Source: Campylobacteraceae bacterium
GTDB lineage: Bacteria > Campylobacterota > Campylobacteria > Campylobacterales > Sulfurovaceae
DNA length: 50,604 bases
Assembly: GCA_027038275.1 (NCBI GenBank)
Contig: JALVXC010000061.1
Location: 1-50,604, forward strand
Direction of reading: 5' to 3'
The notes under the pieces: generated by a model
Database searches by the model: none
Told to the model about the DNA's origin: nothing
What the model saw: the letters and a program-made list of their open reading frames with translations, nothing else
Shown: positions 26,177 to 35,153 of the stretch, in pieces
Numbering within the stretch: the first letter of the stretch is position 1
How the letters are laid out: each line of letters starts with the position of its first letter
Made by a program: the position numbers and the translations under genes

Positions 26177-27478
26177 ATGAGAAATAATAATATTCAAATT
26201 GTAACAGAGGATTTAAAGAATATTTGGCATCCTTGTACTCAAATGAAAGACCATGAGACCTTGCCACTTATTCCAATTAAACGAGCAAAAGGGGTCTATC
26301 TTTATGATTTTAATGATAAATCCTACATAGATGCTATTAGCTCATGGTGGGTAAATATCTTTGGTCATGTTAATGAGCATATCTCTTCCAAAATTAAAGA
26401 GCAACTAGATACTTTAGAGCATGTACTCTTAGCAGGGTTTACCCATAAACCAGCTGTAGATTTAGCAGAGAAGATAGTTAATGTAACTCCAAAAGGGTTA
26501 GATAAAGTCTTTTTTGCAGACAATGGTTCAAGTGCTGTAGAGGTAGCTTTGAAGATGAGTTTTCACTACCATAAAAACAGAGGAGAGAGTCGTCCTCTTT
26601 TTCTATCATTAACCAACTCTTACCATGGTGAGACCATAGGAGCTTTAAGTGTAGGAGATGTAGAACTCTATAAAGAGACTTATGAGCCACTATTAATATC
26701 AAATATTCAAACTCCTGTACCAAAGAATCAAAGCAGGGAGAGTGCAAAAGAGGCTATTGTAGAGCTAGAGAGAATCTTAAAGGAGCGTGGTAGTGAAATC
26801 TCTGCCTTTATTTTAGAGCCTTTAGTTCAAGGAGCAGGATATATGCACATGTATCACCCTCTCTATATTACTTTAGCAAAAGAGCTCTGCGAGAAGTATG
26901 GAGTACATCTTATTGCTGATGAGATTATGACTGGATTTGGACGAACAGGGACTATGTTTGCTTGTGAACAAGCTGGAGTTAGCCCAGATTTTATGACTCT
27001 CTCAAAAGGGCTTACAGGTGGTTACTTGCCTTTGGCTTTAACTCTAACAACCCAAGAGGTATATAGTGCATTTTATTGTGACTACAATGAGTATAAAGCC
27101 TTTTTACACTCACACTCATATACAGGAAACCCTTTGGCTTGTACCTCTGCTCTTGCTACTATGGAGCTTTTTGAAGCTTCTGATGTATTAGGTGAAAATA
27201 GAAAAAAATCAGCCTATATATTAAAAAAACTAGAAAAGTTTAAACTACTAGAAAATGTTAAAGAGATAAGACAGACGGGTATGATTTCAGCTATTGAACT
27301 AAAAGGATATACTCCACAAGAGCGTATTGGCTTAAAAGTATATGAGTATGGACTAGAGCATGGTGTACTACTTCGTCCATTGGGGCATATTATATACTTT
27401 ATGCCTCCTTATATTATCACTTATGAGGAGATAGATAAGATGATAGATACAGCCTATGAGGCTATTGTAAGATTGTAG
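26177..27478 (+). CDS. bioA: Adenosylmethionine-8-amino-7-oxononanoate aminotransferase
   Basis: A 433-residue class III PLP aminotransferase that makes 7,8-diaminopelargonate for biotin. IWHPCTQMKDH near the N-terminus and ISSWWVNIFGH are specific for BioA, LIADEIMTGFGRTG holds the PLP-contacting Asp, and LSKGLTGGYLPL holds the Schiff-base Lys. It is a lone biotin gene here. Its last 25 bases overlap, convergently, the end of cbiA on the other strand. Confidence 0.95.
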   Translation: MRNNNIQIVTEDLKNIWHPCTQMKDHETLPLIPIKRAKGVYLYDFNDKSYIDAISSWWVNIFGHVNEHISSKIKEQLDTLEHVLLAGFTHKPAVDLAEKIVNVTPKGLDKVFFADNGSSAVEVALKMSFHYHKNRGESRPLFLSLTNSYHGETIGALSVGDVELYKETYEPLLISNIQTPVPKNQSRESAKEAIVELERILKERGSEISAFILEPLVQGAGYMHMYHPLYITLAKELCEKYGVHLIADEIMTGFGRTGTMFACEQAGVSPDFMTLSKGLTGGYLPLALTLTTQEVYSAFYCDYNEYKAFLHSHSYTGNPLACTSALATMELFEASDVLGENRKKSAYILKKLEKFKLLENVKEIRQTGMISAIELKGYTPQERIGLKVYEYGLEHGVLLRPLGHIIYFMPPYIITYEEIDKMIDTAYEAIVRL

Positions 27479-28719
27479 TTGGCTCTAAACATAGTATGCA
27501 AGTAAGTACCAACTACTTTACCTTTAGCCCATGAACCAACATCTCCTTTTCCATTTGGAGTTTTAGAGAGAGTATTAAATCCTCTCTTTAGGCTCTTTGG
27601 TGTTGGCTTGGTGTAGTGAAAAGCATGACCTTTGACTCCTTGTTCATTGTAGTAATAGCCTAAACGGTTAAAGCGTCTATCAAGAGTAAAATCTATATTT
27701 AAGATTCCACTCATTTTTTTCTCATCTATAGCATTGGAGAGGTAGAGTAGCCCTGCACATTCGGCATAGATGGCTTTGGTTTGGGCGTGTTCTATAAGTG
27801 AGTTTTTGAACTTATTAGAGTTTTTAACTCTCCTGTACGCCTCATCTGTCTCCACATAACCCCCACAGATATAGACTATATCACAGTCATTAGGAATGAA
27901 CTCATCTTTGGTAGAGTCTACCATAACCACCTCTTTAAAAAGCTCTTTTAGGAAGTTTAGGTTGTCGTGGTAGAGAAAAGAGAAGTTTTCGTCGTTTACT
28001 ATGGCTAGTTTTTTCTCTATTTTTTTTATGGGTGGGAATGGGTAGGTTGATGGGGTTTGGTTTTGATGGTGCGATGGCAATCGCACCCTACGTAGCTTTT
28101 CTAGGTCTATGTGTTCTAAGACCTCTTTGCTTATCTGTTCTATTTTATTTAAATCTTTAAGGTTTAAGCCTAAATGGGTGTCACTTAGAGTGGGGAGTTT
28201 TTTTTGAATCCAACCTAAAACCTCTATGCCTTTATGGTCAGTTTCTATTTGATTTTTAATAAGTTCATAGTGCATTTTAGAGGAGAGGTTATTTAGAACT
28301 ATAGCTTTTATAGTGTTGTCACTCTTATATTCCAATAAGCCTTTTAGCACAGCTGAAATAGTAATGTAACTACCACCTCCATCAAGCACTAAAATAGTAG
28401 GAATATTTAGAAGTTTACTCACAGAGTAGGCAGAACAGCCCTTATTTTCACCATCATAAAAACCCATAACTCCTTCTAAAATGGCTACCTCTTTGTTAGC
28501 ATAGTGACCATAAAGCCAAGAGAGCTGCTCTTCGTTCATAATAAAGCTATCTAAGTTTACAGAGTCTGTTACGCATACCTGTTTATGAAACTGTGGGTCA
28601 ATAAAGTCTGGACCTACTTTAAAAGGTTGTACTGACTCTCTAAAGTGCCATAAAAGAGCTGTTGTTAGTATGGTTTTTCCTTGATTGGAAGCTGTAGCTG
28701 AGATGCAGAGGTTTAACAT
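27454..28719 (-). CDS. cbiA: Cobyrinate a,c-diamide synthase
   Basis: A 421-residue enzyme that amidates the a and c side chains of cobyrinate using glutamine and ATP. The N-terminal P-loop domain begins CISATASNQGKTILT, and VGPDFIDP is typical. The C-terminal glutaminase domain has its nucleophile at C321 (AECAGLL) and a late catalytic His in TYLHTMF. The linker at about 210-230 (RRVRLPSHHQ, then Pro/Thr-rich) is encoded by a REP-like hairpin plus low-complexity DNA. Last gene of the cobalamin operon; no gap to cobJ. Confidence 0.94.
   Translation of the reverse strand: MLNLCISATASNQGKTILTTALLWHFRESVQPFKVGPDFIDPQFHKQVCVTDSVNLDSFIMNEEQLSWLYGHYANKEVAILEGVMGFYDGENKGCSAYSVSKLLNIPTILVLDGGGSYITISAVLKGLLEYKSDNTIKAIVLNNLSSKMHYELIKNQIETDHKGIEVLGWIQKKLPTLSDTHLGLNLKDLNKIEQISKEVLEHIDLEKLRRVRLPSHHQNQTPSTYPFPPIKKIEKKLAIVNDENFSFLYHDNLNFLKELFKEVVMVDSTKDEFIPNDCDIVYICGGYVETDEAYRRVKNSNKFKNSLIEHAQTKAIYAECAGLLYLSNAIDEKKMSGILNIDFTLDRRFNRLGYYYNEQGVKGHAFHYTKPTPKSLKRGFNTLSKTPNGKGDVGSWAKGKVVGTYLHTMFRANYNLTIAS
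28068..28091 (-). repeat. REP-like hairpin inside the cbiA reading frame
   Basis: On the minus strand GTAG is followed by an 8-bp perfect stem, GGTGCGAT with ATCGCACC, around TGCC. It encodes residues of about 210-217 (R-R-V-R-L-P-S-H) in cbiA without breaking the frame, in the linker between the ATPase and glutaminase domains. Confidence 0.8.
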
Positions 28720-29502
28720 CTAGGCTTTTAACTCTCCACTCATCTCATACTTGTTTAAGTAGCCACGAGGAGTAAGTACCAATCCATTAGAGGTGTGTCG
28801 TGTTTGAGAGTTCCCAACAATAATAAGCGTAGACATGGTAATCTCTGGGTGTTCTATATCTTGTTCTATCAAATCGGTTGTAGTTGTTACAGTTATCTTC
28901 TCTTTATCACGCCCCACATGAGAGGCGATAATTGCTATTCTCTCTTCACCCTCATTTAATGCCTTTAAAAAGTTTTGGTAAGGTAAGATTCGCTTTCTTG
29001 ATTTTGGGTTATAGATTCCTAAAATCATGTCAGCATCTAAACAGTTACGTACACGTTTGTCAATAATATCTATATCAGTTAACTTGTCAGAGAGTGAGAT
29101 TACTGCAAAGTCTTGACTAACAGGAGCTCCAATACGCGAAGCTGTTGCTAGAAAAGATGTCACTCCTGCTATTGAGATAACCTCTATCTCCTCCCATAAG
29201 TTTTGTTCATCTACAAGTTCGGTAATAAGTGTTGCCATACCAAATACATTTACATCTCCATTGGAGATAATACAAGTGGTCTTTCCCTCTTTAGCATAGT
29301 TGATTGCCTCTTGACACCGTGCTATCTCTTTGGTCATACCTGACATAAAGATAGGTTTGTCACCAATTAGCTCTTTTAGCTCTTTTACATAGTTGCGATA
29401 CCCTACAACCACTTCAGACTCATCTAGGGCTTGAAGTGCCTCTGTTGTCATATATTTTGTGCCACCTGCACCTGAACTTAGTATATATAGTTTTTTTGCC
29501 AT
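28720..29502 (-). CDS. cobJ: (Cobalt-)precorrin-3B C17-methyltransferase
   Basis: A 260-residue tetrapyrrole methylase, called CbiH in the anaerobic route, which methylates C17 and drives ring contraction. LYILSSGAGGTKYMT is the N-terminal loop, ISNGDVNVFGMA the SAM-site block, and LGIYNPKSRKR the segment typical of CobJ/CbiH. Since the cluster has CbiD, CbiG and CbiK, the cobalt-containing substrate is expected. Its ATG shares one base with the cbiG stop (TAATG). Confidence 0.94.
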   Translation of the reverse strand: MAKKLYILSSGAGGTKYMTTEALQALDESEVVVGYRNYVKELKELIGDKPIFMSGMTKEIARCQEAINYAKEGKTTCIISNGDVNVFGMATLITELVDEQNLWEEIEVISIAGVTSFLATASRIGAPVSQDFAVISLSDKLTDIDIIDKRVRNCLDADMILGIYNPKSRKRILPYQNFLKALNEGEERIAIIASHVGRDKEKITVTTTTDLIEQDIEHPEITMSTLIIVGNSQTRHTSNGLVLTPRGYLNKYEMSGELKA

Positions 29503-30515
29503 TATATTGCTCCTGCAATGGTTACTGATTTAAAATAGACCTCTTTTTTAAAAAGAAGCTCTTTATATGTTGAAGCCAAGATTGCACTAGGCTCTGCTAC
29601 TCCTTTTACTCCAAAGAACTTAGTAGAGGCAGAGTTAGAGAACTCATTTTCGAGTGCGTTTATATCATCTTTTTTATAAAACTTTATGTCAAAGTTGTAC
29701 TTTTTAGCAAACTCCAACAATCCAACTTCATCTGCTTTTGCGTCAAATGAGCCAATATCTCCAATATCGTTCATGCTAAGTTTGTGTGTCTCTAAAAACT
29801 GCTCTACTGCCTCTTCTATTTCACTTAAAGGGGTATTACGATTACAACCAATGCCTAAGTAGATTTTTGGACGAAAGGTTAGGCACTTAGAGTTAACAGT
29901 TGGGTCAATAACAACTGTATCTAAATCTAACTCTTCAAACCCTACAAGCGTTAAATTTTCCCTATTTGGAATGCTATTAAAAAGACTTCTATAGGTTGCT
30001 ACCTTTACACTCTGCTTGTTTAGTAGTCGGTTAGAGATTCTAGCTAATGCTTTTAGGTTCTCTATCTTCCAGTCTCTCTTTTTGGCTAACATCTCAAAGG
30101 CTAAAGTCTTAGTCTGGTCAGTTGCTGTTGAGATAAAATTAAGGCAGTTAGGAAGTCGTTTAGCTAATGTCTCTGCTAACTCATTTGCTCCTCCTAAATG
30201 TCCACTAAGTAGAGGTACAATCCTATCTAGTGCAAGGTTAATTACTAAAACAGCAGGGTCACTAGATTTGTCTTGTAGTAGTGGAGCAATTTTACGAACT
30301 ACTGCACCTATGGCTAAAATAGCAATAATAGCATCGTACTCTCTCCATGCAGGAGCTAAAATATCATCTAACTTTTTATAAGTGTATAGTTTATCTAGTG
30401 TATGTGTAAGCTCTGCTTTTCCATATACATCTACTTCATATCCACTTAGGTAAGGTATAAGTCTACAGGCTGAATTTAGACTGGGTTGATTTATGGTTAT
30501 AATGGCTATTTTCAT
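29502..30515 (-). CDS. cbiG: Cobalt-precorrin-5A hydrolase
   Basis: A 337-residue CbiG that opens the delta-lactone of cobalt-precorrin-5A and releases the C2 fragment. LLSGHLGGANELA marks the N-terminal and middle domain; LGIGCNRNTPLSEIE opens the C-terminal CobE-like domain. The ATG at 30515 begins MKIAIITINQ and has AAAGGA upstream; an upstream in-frame alternative would run into bluB. CbiG is diagnostic of the oxygen-independent pathway. Confidence 0.92.
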   Translation of the reverse strand: MKIAIITINQPSLNSACRLIPYLSGYEVDVYGKAELTHTLDKLYTYKKLDDILAPAWREYDAIIAILAIGAVVRKIAPLLQDKSSDPAVLVINLALDRIVPLLSGHLGGANELAETLAKRLPNCLNFISTATDQTKTLAFEMLAKKRDWKIENLKALARISNRLLNKQSVKVATYRSLFNSIPNRENLTLVGFEELDLDTVVIDPTVNSKCLTFRPKIYLGIGCNRNTPLSEIEEAVEQFLETHKLSMNDIGDIGSFDAKADEVGLLEFAKKYNFDIKFYKKDDINALENEFSNSASTKFFGVKGVAEPSAILASTYKELLFKKEVYFKSVTIAGAI

Positions 30516-30520
30516 GTTTT

Positions 30521-31153
30521 TTAATCCTTTATCCAAGAGACTATCTCTTGGTACTTTTTTTGCTTTTCCCAATTTAGGGTTTTTAGTTCTGGCTCTTTGG
30601 GAAACTCTTTGACGTAACCCACACAGAGGTAGCCCACGAGTTTGTACTCTTTGGAGACTCCTAAGATTTTACGTACATTTTTAGGGTTTAAAATACTTAC
30701 CCACCCCATGCCTATATTAAGGCTTCTTGCCATAAGCCACATATTTTGAATGGCACAAACCACAGAGTACTCTCCCATCTTCTTTTGAGATGTCTGTCCT
30801 AAAATAGCCCTTTTAGGCTTTTGATAAAATATAGCAATATTCACAGGTGACTCCTTTATACCTTCAAGTTTTAGAGTCTCATAGATAGGACGCTCTTTAA
30901 AGCTAGAGGTACTTTTAGCATACTCCTCTTTATAGTTTTCATAAATTTTCTCTTTTATGCTATTTTTTTCAATAATTATAATTTTCCAAGGTTGAGAGTA
31001 TCCAACTGATGGAGCATGAAGACCAGCATCTATTATCTTTTTTAATAGCTCTTCTCCAATAGGCTTAGAGGAGAAGTTATTTCCCCTAATATCACGCCGT
31101 GAGGCAATAATATGGGCAAGAGTTTCAGAGGCTTCTTTATCTATCTTTTGCAT
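30521..31153 (-). CDS. bluB: 5,6-dimethylbenzimidazole synthase
   Basis: A 210-residue nitroreductase-fold enzyme that destroys FMNH2 with O2 to make dimethylbenzimidazole, the lower ligand of B12. The family blocks SRRDIRG, APSVGYSQPWK and GMGWVSIL distinguish BluB from ordinary nitroreductases. The ATG at 31153 is preferred to the overlapping GTG at 31156. It overlaps the cbiF 3' end. An O2-using enzyme within an anaerobic-type ring pathway suggests microaerobic life. Confidence 0.9.
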   Translation of the reverse strand: MQKIDKEASETLAHIIASRRDIRGNNFSSKPIGEELLKKIIDAGLHAPSVGYSQPWKIIIIEKNSIKEKIYENYKEEYAKSTSSFKERPIYETLKLEGIKESPVNIAIFYQKPKRAILGQTSQKKMGEYSVVCAIQNMWLMARSLNIGMGWVSILNPKNVRKILGVSKEYKLVGYLCVGYVKEFPKEPELKTLNWEKQKKYQEIVSWIKD

Positions 31154-31880
31154 CACACTCTTTTACCAAAGGCTTTACATATAGGTGAGACTCTTCTCTC
31201 TCTTTTTGATATAAAAAATCTCCAAGTAGTATAAGTGCTACACCTCTAATATGAGCTACTTTTTTATCTATGTTGCTTATTGTCCCTTTATAGACTGCTT
31301 CATCTTCCCAAGTAGCTTTTTCTACCACCCAACAAGGGGTATCTGGGCTATACCCCATCTCTAAAGCCCTCTTTTTGAGCTTTTTTATTAGTAAAATAGA
31401 GAGGTAAAAGACCAAGGAGGAGTTTCTACAAGCTAAGATATTTTCTAACTTTTCAGGGTTAGGTGTTTTCCCCTCTACACGGCTAATAATAAGTGTTTGT
31501 GAAACACCAGGAATGGTATATTCAATACCTAAAGATGCACTAGCTCCAAAACTAGCTGTAACTCCTGGAATAACTTTGTAGTCTATATTTTTTTCATTTA
31601 AAAAGCTTATCTGCTTGGCAATAGTAGAGTAGATAGAGGGGTCACCTGTATGTACTCTTGCTAAGATTTTATCTTTATGCTCTTCTAAAAATGTAAAGAT
31701 TTCAGGATACTTCATTCCTTGTGAATCAACTATGAGTGCATCATCTCTACACCAAGAGAGAACCTCTCTAGGAACTAATGAGCCTGTATAGAGAACTACA
31801 TCTGCCTTTTGTAAAATTTTTTGAGCTTTTATGGTTACTAAGTCAGGGTCACCTGAACCTGCTCCTATGAAGTGTATCAT
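31137..31880 (-). CDS. cbiF: (Cobalt-)precorrin-4 C11-methyltransferase
   Basis: A 247-residue tetrapyrrole methylase. FIGAGSGDPDLVTIKA opens the protein, VLYTGSLVP is the CbiF/CobM hallmark, and RVHTGDPSIYSTI and VIPGVTASFGASA complete the SAM site. It is the first gene after the REP pair. Its start has AAGGA about 11 bases upstream, so the insertion has left the ribosome binding site intact. It overlaps bluB. Confidence 0.94.
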   Translation of the reverse strand: MIHFIGAGSGDPDLVTIKAQKILQKADVVLYTGSLVPREVLSWCRDDALIVDSQGMKYPEIFTFLEEHKDKILARVHTGDPSIYSTIAKQISFLNEKNIDYKVIPGVTASFGASASLGIEYTIPGVSQTLIISRVEGKTPNPEKLENILACRNSSLVFYLSILLIKKLKKRALEMGYSPDTPCWVVEKATWEDEAVYKGTISNIDKKVAHIRGVALILLGDFLYQKEREESHLYVKPLVKECDAKDR

Positions 31881-31903
31881 TTATTTGTTTTCCTTATTTA
31901 TTT

Positions 31904-32003
31904 GTAGGTGTGACCGTGTCACACGCCAAAACCAAATGTTATATAATTTATAATTGCCATGTAATTCAAACCGAAATTTGACGTGTGACATGGTCACACC
32001 TAC
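31904..32003. repeat. Inverted pair of REP-like hairpins (BIME-like)
   Basis: Plus strand: GTAG (31904-31907), then the stem GTGTGAC/GTCACAC with a 3-base loop. Minus strand: GTAG (32003-32000) followed by the same stem with one loop base different. They face each other across about 58 bases. This fills most of the 132-bp gap between cbiET and cbiF, the only sizeable spacer in the operon. RNA from it could form a long hairpin. Confidence 0.85.
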
Positions 32004-32012
32004 ATAGCTTTA

Positions 32013-33188
32013 TTATGAATTTACAGACTTTTTTAAGACCTTTATCTGAAAAAGTTGCCTCTCTGGTTCAATTAAATCTAACTTACCTTTGTAGGTTGTA
32101 AGTGACAAAGAGATAACCTTATACTCTATCTTAGCTTCATTTAAAACGGCTATCATCTGAGTTAAATTTTTAAGTGTAATAGCATTTATAAGCATAACTC
32201 CACCATTAGTTAATCTCTCATATAGATAGGGTAGCCTAGCTATAACCTTTGCTCCACCACCTCCAACAAAGATTCTATCTGGACTATCTTCTACCTCTTC
32301 AAAAAGCTCCTCTGCATTGCCCTCTAAAAGCTCTGTATCGCATACATAGTGAGAGGTAAGATTTCTCTTAATAAACTCATTGCGTTGCTCCTGTTTCTCA
32401 AAGAGTATAGTTTTAACTCTGTAGCGTTTATAGGCTTCAATGGCACAGCTTCCACTTCCAGCTCCTACGTCCCAGAGTATCATATTTGGCTCTAAGTCAA
32501 GATTTTGTAGTGAAAGGTGTCGTTTGTACTGCTTGGTTATCATGCCTCTTTGGGTCTCAAATTCGCTATCTAAGCTTATTGGTGACTTTGGAGTAAATAG
32601 GCGTTTGATTAGGAGTACAAAGGGTTGTGTTAAATCAAAAGCTCGGTAGCTGTAGTCAAAAATATTTATCTGCTCTATTACCTCATCTTCATATCCTAAC
32701 TTATAGCCAATAGTCACCTCTATATCTTTAGGATTTAGATATTTGGTTGCCTCTTTGACTCTATCTATAGTAAAAACATCACAGAGTATAAAGGTGTATC
32801 TATTGGTTAGAAATCTGCTTAAATCTATTCGTTTTCTTCCATGTAAAGAGATACTCTCTACCTCTACTTCAGATATAAATAGCTTCTCTGAAAGGTAACT
32901 CTTAGATGAGGTGTTGTTTATAATTTTTACCTCTTCATGTGGTAGCTTTTTTGCTATTAGAACTCCTGCACTATAAAAAAGAGGTGAACCTGTTACGACA
33001 TATAAGATGTTCTCTCTGTTGTAGTTCTCTAAGATATACTCTTTAGCCTCTTTAAAGCTAACTTTTAAGATATTATCTCCACTCTCTGTAAAGTTTTTAT
33101 CACAAACTATTTTATCAAACTTATCTGTTGAAATGGTTAGATTGTCAAAGTTGTAATCTCCCATTCCATTTCCTGCTATGGTTAACAT
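32013..33188 (-). CDS. cobL: Precorrin-6Y C5,15-methyltransferase (CbiE-CbiT fusion)
   Basis: A 391-residue fusion. The N-terminal CbiE part (about 1-205) is a tetrapyrrole methylase, with GNGMGDYN and YVVTGSPLFYSAG. The C-terminal CbiT part has a different Rossmann fold with LWDVGAGSGSCAIEA (about 238-252) and FVGGGGAKVI, and performs C15 methylation and decarboxylation. Also called cbiET. It begins 3 bases after cbiD. Confidence 0.93.
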   Translation of the reverse strand: MLTIAGNGMGDYNFDNLTISTDKFDKIVCDKNFTESGDNILKVSFKEAKEYILENYNRENILYVVTGSPLFYSAGVLIAKKLPHEEVKIINNTSSKSYLSEKLFISEVEVESISLHGRKRIDLSRFLTNRYTFILCDVFTIDRVKEATKYLNPKDIEVTIGYKLGYEDEVIEQINIFDYSYRAFDLTQPFVLLIKRLFTPKSPISLDSEFETQRGMITKQYKRHLSLQNLDLEPNMILWDVGAGSGSCAIEAYKRYRVKTILFEKQEQRNEFIKRNLTSHYVCDTELLEGNAEELFEEVEDSPDRIFVGGGGAKVIARLPYLYERLTNGGVMLINAITLKNLTQMIAVLNEAKIEYKVISLSLTTYKGKLDLIEPERQLFQIKVLKKSVNS

Positions 33189-33191
33189 ACA

Positions 33192-34163
33192 TTACCTCAA
33201 TACTATTGTCTCTATCTCTATTTTTCTAAACCAATCTTCTATCTGTTGGTCTGTTTTTGCTGTTACAACTCTATAAAAATCATCAATCTTGTTTTTAAGT
33301 TGAGTTGTAACTCCCTTGACTGTTTTAGTAGACTCTATGTCTATATCCACACCTAACTCTTTGGCTATTTTATCTTTTAGACTCACAAAATCAATAGAAC
33401 CAAATCTATTGTGAGTATTTTTGCACCCCTGCATAACTTTAGTAGCCTTTCCTATACCACAGATAAAAACTACCTTATCTATTCCCAACTCTTGGGCAAT
33501 AGCAATAGCATCATATACAAAGTTTCCTATCTCTACTATCTGCTCCTCTTTATACTGTTTTTTAGCATAATTAAAAGAGCTATTCCCCAAAGTTAAAACT
33601 ATCTTATCGTAACCATTGGCTTTAGCAAAGGCTATCTCTGTACGTATTGAGTCTATGTAGGCTACACTAGAGACAGGCTTTACAAATCCTGTTGTTCCTA
33701 AGATAGAAATCCCACCTAAAACACCAACTTTTGCATTTGCTGTCTGTTTTGCAAGTTCCTCTCCATTGGTTACTGATATAGTACAAAATATCTCTTTTTT
33801 AGCTCTAAATTTATGATAAATTTGCTCAATAGCTTTTAGTGGAGTTGGATTGATAGCAGGAAAACCTTTGGGAGCTTTTAGTCCATCTTTAGTTACCACT
33901 CCAACACCAACTCCTGCATAGAGTTTTAAAGTACTTATCTCATAAGGAGTATGCTTTAGAGGGTTTAACTCTAAATCTTCTACTCTATTTGAAATAGTTA
34001 CTACTATCTCACACCCCTTAGTGACATCTAAGTCATCATTGTCCATTTTATTTGTTATAGATTCTACAAAGCTATTAGTTGCTAAAAATGCTTCAAGAGC
34101 AGAGCGAAAAGCAAAAGAGGCATGAACCCCTGTTGTATAGCCTTTTCGTAGCTCTTTACTCAT
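33192..34163 (-). CDS. cbiD: Cobalt-precorrin-5B C1-methyltransferase
   Basis: A 323-residue CbiD that methylates C1 in the anaerobic corrin pathway. KGYTTG (residues 7-12) is its N-terminal hallmark; ILGTTGFVKPVSSVAY and VFICGIGKATKVMQG are also characteristic. Its presence distinguishes the route from the aerobic one. Its ATG overlaps the preceding ferredoxin-like gene by 8 bases. Confidence 0.94.
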   Translation of the reverse strand: MSKELRKGYTTGVHASFAFRSALEAFLATNSFVESITNKMDNDDLDVTKGCEIVVTISNRVEDLELNPLKHTPYEISTLKLYAGVGVGVVTKDGLKAPKGFPAINPTPLKAIEQIYHKFRAKKEIFCTISVTNGEELAKQTANAKVGVLGGISILGTTGFVKPVSSVAYIDSIRTEIAFAKANGYDKIVLTLGNSSFNYAKKQYKEEQIVEIGNFVYDAIAIAQELGIDKVVFICGIGKATKVMQGCKNTHNRFGSIDFVSLKDKIAKELGVDIDIESTKTVKGVTTQLKNKIDDFYRVVTAKTDQQIEDWFRKIEIETIVLR

Positions 34164-34623
34164 ATACTTTCATTGGAATAAAGTGCTTCTTATCTAGCTC
34201 ATTTTTTAAATCTTTATTGGTTGACAAAAGTGTAAAGATACCTCTCCAATCCTCTTTTGTAAAGTTATGAGTATGGCGTAACCAAATAGCATTATTGTTT
34301 GGGTTTCCATTAGCTTGAGTATTTTCAGTAACTTGACACACCTGTCTAAATCTACAAGCCCCATAACACCCTGTACGAGAGATTTTAATACGATTTTTAC
34401 CCTTATTTAGTCCCATATCTTTTAAAATCTCTCTAAGTTCAGAGGCTTTGTCTATCTTCCCTGCTTTTTTACACCGTTCATCATCACAAATAAGTAAAAG
34501 AGTCTTATAGTGCATAATAGGACGATTTGGGTCATAATCTTTGGGTTTACATCTATACCCATCAATGACTTCTGAACCCATCTCATTTATGCGAATTTTA
34601 TCTTTTTTTATAGGCTTAGGCAT
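34156..34623 (-). CDS. Thioredoxin-like (2Fe-2S) ferredoxin-domain protein
   Basis: A 155-residue protein with a thioredoxin-like 2Fe-2S domain: LLICDDERCKKAG supplies one or two ligands and SRTGCYGACRFRQVCQV the rest (Cx3C with a further Cys). A 30-residue basic N-terminal extension precedes it. Iron-sulfur proteins of this kind occur in other cobalamin clusters, perhaps for reductive steps; the role here is inferred from context only. The ATG at 34623 is used; a TTG two codons earlier is unnecessary. It overlaps the 73-aa gene by 8 bases. Confidence 0.75.
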   Translation of the reverse strand: MPKPIKKDKIRINEMGSEVIDGYRCKPKDYDPNRPIMHYKTLLLICDDERCKKAGKIDKASELREILKDMGLNKGKNRIKISRTGCYGACRFRQVCQVTENTQANGNPNNNAIWLRHTHNFTKEDWRGIFTLLSTNKDLKNELDKKHFIPMKVYE

Positions 34624-34837
34624 GAGCAACTCTCTTTATAAGTTTTAAATTTTCTATCTTTTCATGATAGGAAATAGTAGGTAGCTGTTGCTCTTTTTTC
34701 TCTATTATGTAACGAATATCCATTGTTTTGTTTGCCCTAATATGTTTCACAGAGATAATTTTAATAGTTTTACCTTGATAGATTGCAAGGTCATCTTTTT
34801 TTATCTTTGTTATTTCATCTTCGTAGTAGGCACACAT
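34616..34837 (-). CDS. Hypothetical 73-aa protein in the cobalamin operon
   Basis: Not recognised. A soluble-looking, highly charged (Lys/Ile/Glu-rich) 73-residue protein beginning MCAYYEDEITKIKKDD, with alternating hydrophobic residues suggesting a small beta fold. It has the strongest ribosome binding site of the region (AAGGAG, 7 bases before the ATG) and overlaps the 2Fe-2S gene, which supports it as a real gene. Confidence 0.65.
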   Translation of the reverse strand: MCAYYEDEITKIKKDDLAIYQGKTIKIISVKHIRANKTMDIRYIIEKKEQQLPTISYHEKIENLKLIKRVAHA

Positions 34838-34838
34838 T

Positions 34839-35150
34839 TTACACTCCTTGTTTTATAGCATCTATCATCTGAAAATACCCAATCATAGCTTCAAAGCAGA
34901 CTCTCCATACTATCTCCATTGATATAAACATAGCAACAAAAAGAGCTATTAAGAGGGTTTTTCTCTTTAAGCTCATTGTTCCAAAAAGTTTTACTAAAAA
35001 GCTGTTAAAGTTATCTAATATTTTAAATCTTCTCTGTAGATAACCTTTACTAAGCCACATAGCAATAGGAATAACTATAGCCCCTATGTAGTAAGATAAA
35101 ATTAGTATATCTATAGATATGAATTTTTTAAATGTTAGAAAGTCTATCAT
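34839..35150 (-). CDS. Small membrane protein, DUF4282-like
   Basis: A 103-residue protein with two hydrophobic spans (about 13-33, ILILSYYIGAIVIPIAMWL, and 66-85, LLIALFVAMFISMEIVW). The opening FLTFKKFISIDI and the closing WRVCFEAMIGYFQMI resemble DUF4282 proteins, whose function is unknown. It lies between cbiC and the 73-aa gene with gaps of 1-3 bases, so it belongs to the operon; a link to cobalt or corrinoid traffic would be speculation. Confidence 0.6.
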   Translation of the reverse strand: MIDFLTFKKFISIDILILSYYIGAIVIPIAMWLSKGYLQRRFKILDNFNSFLVKLFGTMSLKRKTLLIALFVAMFISMEIVWRVCFEAMIGYFQMIDAIKQGV

Positions 35151-35153
35151 TTT

